A DNA stretch of 64,000 bases from Chryseobacterium gilvum (GCF_025628965.1 NZ_JAOTEN010000002.1:558001-622000); one strand, 5' to 3'. Positions 33,311-43,124 are shown, numbered from the stretch's first letter. Notes: generated from the letters alone by a model not told the origin. Program-made: numbers and translations.

Positions 33311-33347
33311 CAAAGGTCATAAAAGAAATTTTCTTTTATGACCTTTG
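33311..33347. repeat. 18-bp perfect inverted repeat (attenuator or terminator)
   Basis: CAAAGGTCATAAAAGAAA and its exact complement are separated by one base, so the tip must open to a small loop. It follows the rpoZ stop and precedes coaBC by ~60 bases. No T-run follows, so it may protect mRNA ends or act as a weak terminator. Confidence 0.7.
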
Positions 33348-33405
33348 CTGTTTTACGGCGTCTATTGTTAAAAAATAAGTAATTTAGTGCTTTAAAATAA
33401 TCTTC

Positions 33406-34608
33406 ATGAGTGTTTCTGGGAAAAAAGTTCTCATTGCGGTTTCTGGCGGAATTGCAGCCTATAAAATTCATTTTCTGATCAGAGATTTTGTAAAAAAAGG
33501 AGCGGAAGTTCAGGTGATTATGTCTCCGGATGCAGAACATTTTGTGACCAAACTCAGTTTGTCAACCTTATCAAAAAACCCGGTCTATACAGATTTTTAT
33601 AGCGAAAACGGAACCTGGAACAGCCATGTGGAAATGGCTCTTTGGGCAGATATTATAATCATGGCTCCGTGTACGGCAAATACTTTAGCTAAAATGGTTC
33701 ACGGGATATGTGATAATCTGGTCATCGCTACATATATGTCTGCAAAATGTCCCGTTTTTATTGCTCCTGCGATGGATCTGGATATGTATCAACATCCTTC
33801 AACGCAGCAAAATCTAGAGATGGCAGAAGATTTCGGACATATAATAATTCCTGCGGAAAGTGGTGAATTGGCGAGTGGATTAATCGGGCAGGGAAGAATG
33901 GCAGAGCCGGAAACGATTTCCAAAGCAGTAAAAGATTTTTTCAATGCAGATCAGAACAAATCTCTGGAAGGGAAAACGGTTCTTATTACGGCAGGACCTA
34001 CTTACGAAGCACTTGATCCTGTACGGTTTATCGGAAATCACTCTTCAGGAAAAATGGGGTTTTCATTAGCCGAAGAAGCTGCAAAAAGAGGAGCCAAAGT
34101 CATTTTAATTTCAGGACCTACGTCTTTGAATATTAAAAATGAAAATATACAACTCCACAGGATTACCTCTGCAAAAGAAATGCTGGAAAAGGTACTTCAG
34201 TTTTATGACGCCATAGATATCGGAATTGCAAGTGCAGCAGTGGCAGATTATGCCCCAAAAGAGGTCGCTACTGAAAAGATCAAGAAAAATGAAGATATTT
34301 TTACCATAGAGCTTATAAAAAACCCTGATATTCTGAAAACAATGGGAGAGAAAAAAATACATCAGTTTTTAGTAGGATTCGCTTTAGAAACGCAGAACGA
34401 AGAGGAAAATGCAAAAGGAAAACTGCTCAAAAAAAATCTTGATATGATCGTTCTCAATTCACTGCGTGATGAAGGAGCCGGTTTTAAAAAAGATACCAAC
34501 AAAATAAAAATATTCACCAAAACAGAAAAAAAAGAATTTGATCTCAAATCAAAAGAAAATGTAGCAAAAGACATTCTCGATTGCATTGAAGCTCAACTTT
34601 TAAAATAA
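33406..34608 (+). CDS. coaBC: Phosphopantothenoylcysteine decarboxylase / phosphopantothenate-cysteine ligase
   Basis: A 400-residue bifunctional enzyme. The CoaC half (1-185) is a flavoprotein with GGIAAYK near the start and the APAMD motif. The CoaB half (190-400) has TAGPTYEALDPVRFIGNHSSGKMG and binds CTP and 4'-phosphopantothenate. Together they make 4'-phosphopantetheine for coenzyme A. The order is standard between rpoZ and DUF4835. Confidence 0.95.
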   Translation: MSVSGKKVLIAVSGGIAAYKIHFLIRDFVKKGAEVQVIMSPDAEHFVTKLSLSTLSKNPVYTDFYSENGTWNSHVEMALWADIIIMAPCTANTLAKMVHGICDNLVIATYMSAKCPVFIAPAMDLDMYQHPSTQQNLEMAEDFGHIIIPAESGELASGLIGQGRMAEPETISKAVKDFFNADQNKSLEGKTVLITAGPTYEALDPVRFIGNHSSGKMGFSLAEEAAKRGAKVILISGPTSLNIKNENIQLHRITSAKEMLEKVLQFYDAIDIGIASAAVADYAPKEVATEKIKKNEDIFTIELIKNPDILKTMGEKKIHQFLVGFALETQNEEENAKGKLLKKNLDMIVLNSLRDEGAGFKKDTNKIKIFTKTEKKEFDLKSKENVAKDILDCIEAQLLK

Positions 34609-34645
34609 TTTTAATAAATTTCCGTTCTCAATCTTTAAATGTATA

Positions 34646-35548
34646 ATGAAAAAAAATATCATACTTCTTATCCTGCTTTTATTCTTTAACATCAGTTTTT
34701 CTCAGGAACTTTTAGCAACGGTACAGGTCAATTCCCAGCAATTGGGCGGGAGTAATCAGCAAACCTATAAAGCGTTGGAAAAAAGTCTCAAAGATTTTAT
34801 CAATAATACAAGCTGGACGGGGAAAAAACTTCAGAACTTCGAAAAAATAAAGTCAAATTTTGCAATAGTCCTCAGTGAAAGAGACGGAAACAGGTTTAAA
34901 GGAAGCATCGTTGTACAGGCAGTTCGTCCCGTGTACAGCTCCTCATACGAATCTCCGCTGCTCAATCTGCAGGATACCAAATTCGCTTTTGAATATGTAG
35001 AAAACGAAAACCTTATATTTAATGAAAGACAGTTTTCCGGTAAAAACCTTATTGATGTGATCAGCTTTTATGTATATCTTATTTTGGGATATGATGCAGA
35101 CAGTTTTCAGTCTTCCGGAGGAACGCAGTGGTTTTCAAAAGCGCAACAGATTGCTCAGAATTCTCAAAACAGAAATTATGAGGGATGGGGCCAGATTAAT
35201 GATCCCAGAAGCCGGTCAATCTTAATCGGTGAAATTTTAAATCCCAATATGAGCCAGTTGCGTTCAACATTTTATACGTACCACAGAGCAGGTTTGGATA
35301 ATCTGTTCAATCAGGATCAGACACAGGGAAAGAAAATTATTTTTGATGCACTCATGCAGCTTAAAACGTACGAAAACTCATTCCAGCAGAATTATTACTT
35401 CAATCTGTTTACCGATAATAAGAGCGATGAAATCTTCAATATCTTCAATTCAGGAAATAACGGCGGACTTGTGATTGGTGATCTTAAACAATTAATGACT
35501 ACTCTTGCCCCAAAATATTCTGAAAGCAAATGGAATAAATGGAAGTAA
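34646..35548 (+). CDS. DUF4835 family secreted protein
   Basis: A 300-residue protein with a signal peptide (IILLILLLFFNISFSQ) and the DUF4835 pattern: NNTSWTGKKLQNFEKI, ISFYVYLILGYDADSF, NYEGWGQINDPRSR and a C-terminal TYHRAGLDNL segment. The family is confined to Bacteroidota, sits beside coaBC and recN in many genomes, and is of unknown function. It is co-directional with coaBC, 38 bases apart. Confidence 0.88.
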   Translation: MKKNIILLILLLFFNISFSQELLATVQVNSQQLGGSNQQTYKALEKSLKDFINNTSWTGKKLQNFEKIKSNFAIVLSERDGNRFKGSIVVQAVRPVYSSSYESPLLNLQDTKFAFEYVENENLIFNERQFSGKNLIDVISFYVYLILGYDADSFQSSGGTQWFSKAQQIAQNSQNRNYEGWGQINDPRSRSILIGEILNPNMSQLRSTFYTYHRAGLDNLFNQDQTQGKKIIFDALMQLKTYENSFQQNYYFNLFTDNKSDEIFNIFNSGNNGGLVIGDLKQLMTTLAPKYSESKWNKWK

Positions 35549-35559
35549 GGGGCTTGATT

Positions 35560-35591
35560 TTTGAATTCTGAATTCTAAAATTTTATATTTG
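35560..35591 (+). promoter_or_regulatory. Flavobacterial promoter of recN
   Basis: TTTG at 35560-35563, 20 bases, then TATATTTG at 35584-35591, close to the TTTG-N19-TAnnTTTG consensus. The predicted transcript starts ~20 bases before the recN ATG. Confidence 0.65.
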
Positions 35592-35618
35592 CAGAACTAA
35601 TGTATCTGCTTCTGATTT

Positions 35619-37280
35619 ATGCTTTCAAGAATCTATATTAAAAATTTTGCGCTCATTGATGCCCTCGAAGTGTCTCTGAAGAACGGTTTACAGGTTATTA
35701 CGGGAGAAACAGGAGCCGGAAAATCAATTATTCTGGGGGCGCTCAGATTAATTCTGGGGGAAAGAGCAGATCTGAAATCAATCTCCAAAACTGAAGAAAA
35801 AAGCATTGTTGAGACAGAATTTGAGCTTAATAATCAATTCAAAAAATTTTTCATTGAAAATGATCTCGATTATGAGCATCAGACAATTATCAGACGTGAA
35901 ATTTTACCTTCCGGAAAATCCAGGGCATTCATCAATGATGTACCCGTAACTTTAGATGTCCTGAAAGAACTTTCTTCGCAGCTGATCGATATCCATTCCC
36001 AGTTTGAAACGTCCAATCTTTTTACGGCCGGTTATCAGTTTAAAATCATCGACGGGCTTTCAGAAAATAGAAAGATCATTGAAGAATATAAGTACGAATT
36101 TTCAGAATTTCAAAGTCTAAACACACAGCTCAAAAAATATCGGAACCAGCTTTTGGAAAGCAATAAAGAGAGTGATTACAAGCAATTTCTTCTTAATGAG
36201 CTTGAAGAATTACAGCTGGATGATATCGATTATGAAGAGCTGCAAAACCAGCTTTCCGTTCAGGAAAATGCCGGAATGATCTCCGAAAATCTGGCGCAGC
36301 TTTTGTCCAGGTTTCATCAGGAAGAAATCGGGATTTTATCTTTTTTTAATGAAGCTAAAAACAAGCTTTCAAGAATTGCAGAAGTTTCCCACGCTTTTTC
36401 AGAACTCAATACGCGGCTAGAAGGCTCTTTTGTAGAGTTGAAAGATATTATTTCCGAATTGGAAAATGAAGCGGAGAATATTGAAATAAATCCTGAAAAT
36501 CTGGCACTTTTGTCTGAGCTTAACAACAGAATCAATGCATTATTTTTGAAGCATAATGTTTCTGATCTTGAAGAATTAAGACAGATCAGAGATCAGTTGG
36601 CAGGAGATCAGAAAGGAACTGTAGAAACCGAAGCGCTCATTGCAGAGATCGAGAAAAATATTTCGGAAAAACAAAAATTGCTTCAGGCAATGGCTGAAAA
36701 GCTTGCCGCAAACAGGAAAAAAAGTATCCCCGTTTTTATTAAAAAAGCCGAAGATTTGCTTAAAAAACTGGGGCTTGAGAAGGCGAAAGTAGATATTGAG
36801 CTTACAGATGCTGCAGAATTTAATCTGTTTGGGAAAGAAAACATTCAGCTTTTATTTCAGGCCAATTCCGGGTTTCCGTTAAAACCGATTCAGACCGCCA
36901 TTTCCGGCGGGGAAAGATCAAGGGTTATGTTGGCGGTGAAAAAAATTATTGCTGAAAGCGATGAGTTGCCAACACTTATTTTAGACGAAATCGATACCGG
37001 TGTTTCAGGAAAAGTCGCAGAAGAAATCGGAAATCTGATGCGGGAAATGTCAAAAGACATGCAGCTGATTGTTATTTCTCATTTGGCGCAGGTCGCGGCA
37101 AAAGGGAACCACAATTATAAAGTGATAAAGCACGATGTGAATGGCAAAACCCAATCTACAATCATTACATTAAGCGATGAAGACAAGCTGAATGAGATTG
37201 CACAGTTGCTTTCGGGAAGTAAGATCACAGAGGCGGCGATGGCGCAGGCAAAAGAACTGATAGGACAATCAGCAGATTAA
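35619..37280 (+). CDS. recN: DNA repair protein RecN
   Basis: A 553-residue SMC-like ATPase. Walker A is GETGAGKS near residue 30. A coiled coil lies in the middle (about 150-360). The C-terminal signature AISGGERSRVMLAVK and Walker B LILDEIDTGVSG complete the ABC head. RecN gathers broken DNA ends for recombinational repair. Its own promoter-like sequence separates it from DUF4835. Confidence 0.95.
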   Translation: MLSRIYIKNFALIDALEVSLKNGLQVITGETGAGKSIILGALRLILGERADLKSISKTEEKSIVETEFELNNQFKKFFIENDLDYEHQTIIRREILPSGKSRAFINDVPVTLDVLKELSSQLIDIHSQFETSNLFTAGYQFKIIDGLSENRKIIEEYKYEFSEFQSLNTQLKKYRNQLLESNKESDYKQFLLNELEELQLDDIDYEELQNQLSVQENAGMISENLAQLLSRFHQEEIGILSFFNEAKNKLSRIAEVSHAFSELNTRLEGSFVELKDIISELENEAENIEINPENLALLSELNNRINALFLKHNVSDLEELRQIRDQLAGDQKGTVETEALIAEIEKNISEKQKLLQAMAEKLAANRKKSIPVFIKKAEDLLKKLGLEKAKVDIELTDAAEFNLFGKENIQLLFQANSGFPLKPIQTAISGGERSRVMLAVKKIIAESDELPTLILDEIDTGVSGKVAEEIGNLMREMSKDMQLIVISHLAQVAAKGNHNYKVIKHDVNGKTQSTIITLSDEDKLNEIAQLLSGSKITEAAMAQAKELIGQSAD

Positions 37281-37368
37281 TAATTTTATTTTTTTGTATA
37301 ATTAAGAATACATCAATAAAATTGTAACATTCTTTACTTTATATTTACTAATGTAAAAAAAGTAAACC

Positions 37369-38835
37369 ATGTTTTTAAAATTCCTGAAATTAGAATTCAA
37401 AAGTTTTTTCCGGGGCTCATCAGTCGGTGTGAATCTCTTCATGAAAGTTCTCCGTATTTTGGGGATTTTATACTTCACGGGATGTTTCGCAGGTGGGGCT
37501 TTTATTGCTTTTTTCCTTGTACAGAAAGAAATGCAGCAGGATCCTTTAAAAATCATTTCAAAATTTATGGTTGTTTTGTGGGCTGTAGATTTGATTTTAA
37601 AATATCTTTTCCAGCAGATGCCTACACAAAATATAAAACCGTTTCTCACACTCAACATTTCGAAAAGAACTCTGGTCAATTATACCCTGATTAAAACTTT
37701 TCTTTCGCCCTTCAGCTGGATGAATTCTGTGTTTTTTCTTACTTTTTCAGGCATATGCCTCTTCAATGGATATGGTATTGTAGAAACTGTAGCCTGGCTT
37801 ACTGGAATTTCGCTGTTGCTGTATCTTAATAATTTTATCAATATCCTTTTTAACAATAAAGAAAACATTGCGATCGGTGCAGGTATTGTCATCGCCGCTT
37901 TAGCCGGTCTTACTTATTATAACGTCATTCCGCTTCTGGATTATTCTGAAAAGCTTTTCTATTCATTATATACCAAACCGTATTTCATTGTAATTCCGAT
38001 TGTCATGTTTGCCGGTTTATGGAGTATTTGTTACAAATACGTTTATAAAGAATTTTATCTTGATCAGGGTCTTGAAGCTAAAAAAACGTTTGGAAAAACA
38101 GAAAACATCGCTTTTCTTAATAAATATGGGGCTATCGGAAGCTTTATTAATAACGATATCAAAATGCTTCGAAGAAATAAGGTGACTAAAGGAATTCTGA
38201 TCGGAAGTTTCATGTTCATTTTCTATGGCTTGCTGATGTTTACTTCTTCCATTTATAAGACACCGTATATGATGATGTTTATGGGGCTTTTTGTTACAGG
38301 TGGTTTCCAGTTTTTATTCGGGCAGAGAGTGCCGTCATTTGACAGTTCCTATTATCCTTTAATGATGACGTTAAACGTGCCGTACAAAGAATATCTTAAG
38401 GCAAAATGGTGGCTCATGAATATTGTAACTGCAGTTTCTATGGTGGTGGCTTTATTTTACGCAGTTATCAGTTGGGAGCTGTACGTTACTTTTTTTGCGG
38501 CAGGACTGTATAATATTGGGGTGAATTCTCAGTTTACTCTTTGGTCAGGTGCTTTTACCAAAGCGCAGATTGATCTGAATTCTAAAGAAAAAGTAATGGG
38601 GCAGAAAAACAGTTTCAATATGAAAAGCATTCTTCTGATGATTCCTAAAATGCTGCTTCCCATGGCTGTTTTTGGGGTTTCCAAATATTTCTTCGGAATG
38701 ACGGCTGCTGTTATCAGTATTGCTGTTCTGGGATTGATAGGGTTTTTATTCAGGGAAAAAATATTCGATATTATCGTAAATATATATAAAAGTGAGAAGT
38801 ACAGCACATTAGAAGCTTTCAAATCTAAAAATTAA
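37369..38835 (+). CDS. DUF5687 family ABC-type membrane protein
   Basis: A 488-residue integral membrane protein with about ten to twelve spans. The opening FLKLEFKSFFRGSSVG and the NLFMKVLRILG region mark the Bacteroidota DUF5687 family, which pairs with an ABC ATPase. The ATPase starts 5 bases after it. It is probably the permease half of an exporter of unknown substrate. Confidence 0.85.
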   Translation: MFLKFLKLEFKSFFRGSSVGVNLFMKVLRILGILYFTGCFAGGAFIAFFLVQKEMQQDPLKIISKFMVVLWAVDLILKYLFQQMPTQNIKPFLTLNISKRTLVNYTLIKTFLSPFSWMNSVFFLTFSGICLFNGYGIVETVAWLTGISLLLYLNNFINILFNNKENIAIGAGIVIAALAGLTYYNVIPLLDYSEKLFYSLYTKPYFIVIPIVMFAGLWSICYKYVYKEFYLDQGLEAKKTFGKTENIAFLNKYGAIGSFINNDIKMLRRNKVTKGILIGSFMFIFYGLLMFTSSIYKTPYMMMFMGLFVTGGFQFLFGQRVPSFDSSYYPLMMTLNVPYKEYLKAKWWLMNIVTAVSMVVALFYAVISWELYVTFFAAGLYNIGVNSQFTLWSGAFTKAQIDLNSKEKVMGQKNSFNMKSILLMIPKMLLPMAVFGVSKYFFGMTAAVISIAVLGLIGFLFREKIFDIIVNIYKSEKYSTLEAFKSKN

Positions 38836-38839
38836 TCCC

Positions 38840-39571
38840 ATGATTACCATACATAATTTATCTAAAACGTACGGAACCGCCACGGTTCTTAATATTGAAA
38901 ATATAGAAATCCCGAAAGGAGAAACCTTCGGTCTGGTCGGAAACAACGGCGCAGGAAAAACCACGCTTTTCAGTCTGATGCTTGATCTGATCCAGCCGTC
39001 AACAGGTTTTGTAAGCATTGACGGTATCAAAGTGAATGAATCTGAAGCCTGGAAATCTAAAGTAGCCGCTTTTGTGGATGATACTTTTCTGATCGGATAT
39101 CTGACGCCGGAAGAATATTTCTATTTCATCGGAGAATTGAGAGGGCAGAATAAAGCTTCCGTAGATGAATTCCTCAAGCAGTTTCACGATTTATTTAACG
39201 GAGAAATATTAAATTCCGGAAAATACGTAAGGGATCTGTCCAAAGGAAATCAAAAAAAGGTAGGAATCGTAGGAGCCATTATCGGAAACCCGGAAATCGT
39301 CATTCTGGATGAACCTTTCGCCAATCTTGATCCTTCTACACAGATCAAACTGAAGAATTTAATTAAAGAATTATCAAAACAAAGCGGCGTTACCTTTTTA
39401 ATCTCAAGTCACGATTTGGCACACACCACTGAAGTCTGCAACCGAATTGTGGTGGTGAATAAAGGTCTTCAGGTAAAAGACATTCAGACCAATCCGGAAA
39501 CGTTAAGAGATCTGGAGCAATATTTTGCCGATCAGGTGAATAAGGTTTCTGATGAGGCAGCCGTTGAATAA
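38840..39571 (+). CDS. ABC transporter ATP-binding protein
   Basis: A 243-residue ATPase with Walker A GNNGAGKTT, signature LSKGNQKKVG (in place of LSGGQ), Walker B VILDEPFANLDP and switch SSHDLAHT. It partners the DUF5687 permease immediately upstream. The non-canonical signature (SKGNQKK) is common in this exporter class. Confidence 0.93.
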   Translation: MITIHNLSKTYGTATVLNIENIEIPKGETFGLVGNNGAGKTTLFSLMLDLIQPSTGFVSIDGIKVNESEAWKSKVAAFVDDTFLIGYLTPEEYFYFIGELRGQNKASVDEFLKQFHDLFNGEILNSGKYVRDLSKGNQKKVGIVGAIIGNPEIVILDEPFANLDPSTQIKLKNLIKELSKQSGVTFLISSHDLAHTTEVCNRIVVVNKGLQVKDIQTNPETLRDLEQYFADQVNKVSDEAAVE

Positions 39572-39617
39572 TTTGTAAAAATAAATTCATATTTTTAAGA
39601 ATCTAAATCTCTAAAAT

Positions 39618-39998
39618 ATGAAAGCTCTACATTTTGTTCTTTTTTGCAGCGTTTTTTTGATTCCGATGAAAATCTTTTCCCAGTCAAACTGCAATATGTC
39701 GGTAACCTACTCAGAAATGGCGTTTGAGAAATTTAAAAATGCCTACAAATCTGATACTGTTGATCATGCGAAAGTATTTATAAAAAAAGGAATTGAAGAG
39801 GCCGAACAAGCTTCTGCGTATGCCTTGATCTGCAATTGTCCGTTAGCGAAAAATTATGCTTTGAATGCCGTTACATTCGGGATAAAAGCAGGTAAAGCAG
39901 ATAATTTGGAAGAAGTAAAAAAGCAGTCTAAAAAAGCAATGGATATGGCATTGGATGTGATGACGGCAACACCTGCCTGCAATCAGAATTCAAAATAA
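39618..39998 (+). CDS. Secreted helical protein of unknown function
   Basis: A 126-residue protein with a signal peptide (VLFCSVFLIPMKIFSQ) and a helical mature part with several TPR-like pairs (YSEMAFEKFKNAY, AKVFIKKGIEEAEQAS). The cysteines fall as C, CNC and C. It lies between the ABC pair and DUF3667, 7 bases before the latter, so these two are likely co-transcribed. Confidence 0.65.
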   Translation: MKALHFVLFCSVFLIPMKIFSQSNCNMSVTYSEMAFEKFKNAYKSDTVDHAKVFIKKGIEEAEQASAYALICNCPLAKNYALNAVTFGIKAGKADNLEEVKKQSKKAMDMALDVMTATPACNQNSK

Positions 39999-40004
39999 AT
40001 TTGC

Positions 40005-40724
40005 ATGAAGATCACCTGTAAAAACTGCGGACATATTTTTGAAGGTCGCTATTGCAATCATTGCGGACAATCTGCCAATACCCACAGAATCGATGCTCAA
40101 TTTTTGTGGGAAGATATAGAGCATGGCCTGTTGCATTACGATAAAGGAATTCTTTATACTGCAAAACAGCTTTTCCTGAAGCCTGGATATGTTATTAAAG
40201 ACTACATCGCTGGAAAAAGGGTTCACCATTTCAGGCCGATTTCTTTAGCAATCGTTCTGGCAACATTGTATGCGTTGGTATACCATTTGACCCATGTGAA
40301 TTTAATTGTAAAAGGAAGTGAAAATTCCGAAGCAATCTTTGAAAAAATTATTGAACATTATTATTGGTTTGTTTTCATTACCATCCCGATTTTTGCTTTG
40401 AGCACATCTTTGTTTTTTAAAAAAGCCGGATATAATTTCTGGGAATATTTTATTTTTGAAGCATTGAAGGTTTCACAGAGACTAATTGTGCATATTTTAT
40501 TTTTACCGATAATTTTACTGCTTAATCATCCTTCTTCTACCGATCTTATCATTAAATCTTTGTTGATTGTTGATATCGCACTGATTTTCTGGACAAATCT
40601 TCAGTTCTTTCATCAGTTTCCGAAATTTAAGATCTTTTATCTCACCGTATTCAGTTACCTTCTGTATTCTTTTATAACAACGGTACTTTTAATCCTATTC
40701 ATGTTGATCTTTTTTAAAGTGTAA
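40005..40724 (+). CDS. DUF3667 membrane protein with N-terminal zinc ribbon
   Basis: A 239-residue protein. The start CKNCGHIFEGRYCNHCGQ is a four-cysteine zinc ribbon, followed by the conserved DIEHGLLHYDKGILYTAKQLFLKPG signature and about four membrane spans. This is the DUF3667 family of Bacteroidota; role unknown. It follows the small secreted gene closely. Confidence 0.88.
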   Translation: MKITCKNCGHIFEGRYCNHCGQSANTHRIDAQFLWEDIEHGLLHYDKGILYTAKQLFLKPGYVIKDYIAGKRVHHFRPISLAIVLATLYALVYHLTHVNLIVKGSENSEAIFEKIIEHYYWFVFITIPIFALSTSLFFKKAGYNFWEYFIFEALKVSQRLIVHILFLPIILLLNHPSSTDLIIKSLLIVDIALIFWTNLQFFHQFPKFKIFYLTVFSYLLYSFITTVLLILFMLIFFKV

Positions 40725-40828
40725 TTCTTCTATTTCAAATACTTTTTTATTTTAATTAAAAAAAATAAAAATTTTGTGTAACCTTTTCGATCTTTTGTTG
40801 TCTTTATAGTAGAAACAGAATAACAACC

Positions 40829-41389
40829 ATGAAGCTTTTGTTTAACAATAAAAAAGAAGATCTGCTGAGCCGTCTGAAAAAACAGGATCCGGCTGCGCAG
40901 AAAATCTTTTATGATCAGAGTGTCAAGAAATTCCTGAGTGTGGCAAAAAGCTACATCAGCGATATGTATCAGGCGGAAGATTGTGTAATCAAAGCATTTT
41001 GTAAAATTTTTAAACATATTGAAAGCTATCGCGGAGATGGAAATTTTGAGGGTTGGGCGAGAAAAATTGTAGTGAATGAATGCCTTAATTTCATTAAAAG
41101 CCATAAAACCGTTTTCTATCTCGACGATGTTCATCCGTCTGTTCTTGAAGAAATTCATGATGAGCAAATCGTTTTTGATTTTAATGCACAGGAACTTTTA
41201 GACCAGCTTCCGGATGCTTACAGAATGGTTTTTAACCTCTATGTCATTGAAGAATATTCGCATCAGGAAATCGCAGATACTCTGAATATCTCTACAGCAG
41301 TAAGCAAAACGCAGCTCTTCAGAGCAAAAGAAAAACTGAGAAAGATCTACTTTCAACAACAAAAGAAACTGAAAAATGAAAACCTCTAA
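40829..41389 (+). CDS. ECF-type RNA polymerase sigma factor
   Basis: A 186-residue sigma-70-family factor. Region 2 (QKIFYDQSVKKFLSVAKSYISDMYQAEDCVIKAFCKIFKHIESYRGDGNFEGWARKI) and region 4 (YRMVFNLYVIEEYSHQEIADTLNIS) are both present, with nothing between them but a short linker. Its last 14 bases overlap the next gene, a typical sigma/anti-sigma layout. The gene pair probably responds to envelope stress. Confidence 0.93.
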   Translation: MKLLFNNKKEDLLSRLKKQDPAAQKIFYDQSVKKFLSVAKSYISDMYQAEDCVIKAFCKIFKHIESYRGDGNFEGWARKIVVNECLNFIKSHKTVFYLDDVHPSVLEEIHDEQIVFDFNAQELLDQLPDAYRMVFNLYVIEEYSHQEIADTLNISTAVSKTQLFRAKEKLRKIYFQQQKKLKNENL

Positions 41390-41993
41390 AAATAATATCG
41401 AATATCAGATCAAAAAGCAGATCGATGAAAGAGAACTTGCTCCTTCAAGAGATCTCTGGTCAGAAATTGAAATCCAGACTCAGATAAACAGCCATTCTAA
41501 GACAAAAAAAATCAATTGGTTTTTGGTGGCGGCATGCGTAGTCCTTACTTTAAGCTTGGGAGCTGTCCTGTTTTTTAATCAGGATTCTACACCCAGTGTG
41601 CAGGTTGCAAAAACGGACAATCCTAAAATAATTAAAGAAAATCCTGTAAAAACACAAAAAATACATTCGCCTGAAAGTACTCGGCAAAATCAGGAAAGGT
41701 ATGTTGAGGTAAAAAATATTCCTTCATTAAAATCTGAATCTGAAGCTTCAGACATCATTACAGAGAAAAAAGAACTTCCGGTTATCCGCGAAAACGCAAA
41801 AGATATTGCAGTACAGATTTCTCAGATTCCGGCAGAAAAAATCCTGGCAAAAGAAGATTCGGCAAAGACTCAGGTCAAAAAAAAACGATATGTAGATCCC
41901 TCAACTTTACTTTTTTCGGTAGAACATAAGGATGTTATTGAAAAAACCAAAGGAGGAAGCAATGTGGCAACCATTGATCTGAATACCAAATAA
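41376..41993 (+). CDS. Membrane-anchored putative anti-sigma factor
   Basis: A 205-residue protein overlapping the sigma gene by 14 bases. The N-terminal ~40 residues are cytoplasmic, followed by one membrane span (WFLVAACVVLTLSLGAVLFF, ~47-66). The rest is a Glu/Lys-rich periplasmic segment with low sequence complexity. Order and topology make it the likely anti-sigma partner, though it shows no recognisable zinc-ASD motif. Confidence 0.7.
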   Translation: MKTSKNNIEYQIKKQIDERELAPSRDLWSEIEIQTQINSHSKTKKINWFLVAACVVLTLSLGAVLFFNQDSTPSVQVAKTDNPKIIKENPVKTQKIHSPESTRQNQERYVEVKNIPSLKSESEASDIITEKKELPVIRENAKDIAVQISQIPAEKILAKEDSAKTQVKKKRYVDPSTLLFSVEHKDVIEKTKGGSNVATIDLNTK

Positions 41994-42023
41994 AATTCAT
42001 TTAAACTAAAAATAAATTATACC

Positions 42024-43061
42024 ATGATTAAGAAATTTATCATCGCAGGAATGTTGTGCCTTATTACAGCTTCTGTCAGTGCGCAAAAAGGATTAAAGCT
42101 CAACCTTCAGTCAAAAGAAGACACCGAAGTGAGCCCTATTGTAAAAGAAAAAGTGGATGAATATGCAAAAAAAATTGATACGATCATTCAGGAAGAAAAA
42201 AAGCTGATGGAGGCTGAACTGCTGATTCTTCAGTCAAAAAATTTGGAAAAGACCGAATTTGACAGACAAAAATCAGAAGTTGCGAACCGTTATTCGGAAA
42301 AAATTGATCAGAGAATTGAAGCATTGGGTTTTGATCTGGATACGGTGATCCAGAAGCAGGTAAAATACTCTCTTCTGAATTCTGATGTCACTTCAAATGA
42401 AGAATTAAAAGCAAAGCTTCTGAAGAAATTCCGTCCTACAAAAGACATTACGGGATACTTTACGTACGGCATTATGACTTTAACCAATGATCTTCCTGAT
42501 AATGAACTTGATAAAAATATGGGCTATGCAAGCAATCTTGAATTTGGGTTAAAGTTTAATTATCAGTTTAGCAGAACCAGTGCATGGGGATTGATTTCCG
42601 GACTTGGATTTTCATGGAGAACCTTACGTCCCGATAATAATATGATCTTTGCCAAAGATGCAAACGCAGATGTTTTTCTGAAAAGTTACCAGGGAAGTAT
42701 TGATAAGGCAAAATTGAGAACAGGTTATGTAGTCGTGCCTCTGGGTTTGCAGTACAATTTTTCTAAGCTGAAAAACGCAGGGATGGATATTCAGTACAGA
42801 CCGTATTCAGAGGGTCTCAGAATCGCGGCAAATATTTACGGCGGGGTAAAAATGTCTACAAACAATATTGTAAGAGGCGACGGCGAAGATTTCAGAGACC
42901 GAAGCAATTACCAAGTAAATCCTTTTGTTTACGGGGCACAATTCACCGTTTCGTATGATGACATCAGTTTGTTTGTGAAAAAGGATTTCAGCAATTTCTT
43001 TAAAGATCCTTATTTTAAAAATGATAAAGCACTCGTTTTCGGGATCGGAATCGGATTATAA
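42024..43061 (+). CDS. Secreted coiled-coil / outer-membrane beta-barrel protein
   Basis: A 345-residue protein with a signal peptide (LCLITASVSAQ). Residues ~35-90 form a charged coiled coil (VKEKVDEYAKKIDTIIQEEKKLMEAE). From ~145 on come barrel strands ending in KALVFGIGIGL, a typical outer-membrane C-terminus. It lies 30 bases after the anti-sigma gene and looks like the structural effector of the sigma unit. No family is recognised. Confidence 0.72.
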   Translation: MIKKFIIAGMLCLITASVSAQKGLKLNLQSKEDTEVSPIVKEKVDEYAKKIDTIIQEEKKLMEAELLILQSKNLEKTEFDRQKSEVANRYSEKIDQRIEALGFDLDTVIQKQVKYSLLNSDVTSNEELKAKLLKKFRPTKDITGYFTYGIMTLTNDLPDNELDKNMGYASNLEFGLKFNYQFSRTSAWGLISGLGFSWRTLRPDNNMIFAKDANADVFLKSYQGSIDKAKLRTGYVVVPLGLQYNFSKLKNAGMDIQYRPYSEGLRIAANIYGGVKMSTNNIVRGDGEDFRDRSNYQVNPFVYGAQFTVSYDDISLFVKKDFSNFFKDPYFKNDKALVFGIGIGL

Positions 43062-43087
43062 CTTTCATAGAATTTCATATTAACAGG

Positions 43088-43124
43088 AAACAATTGATTT
43101 TATCTAAAGTCAATTGTTTTTGTT
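43088..43124 (+). terminator. Terminator of the sigma/barrel unit
   Basis: AAACAATTGA and TCAATTGTTT pair across a 12-base loop, followed by T's. The right arm is also the first, diverged unit of the tandem repeat that follows. Confidence 0.6.

Noticed and set aside
40730..41167. 145-codon minus-strand ORF
   Set aside because: Antisense to the ECF sigma gene, which has intact regions 2 and 4; no promoter or homology for the minus frame.
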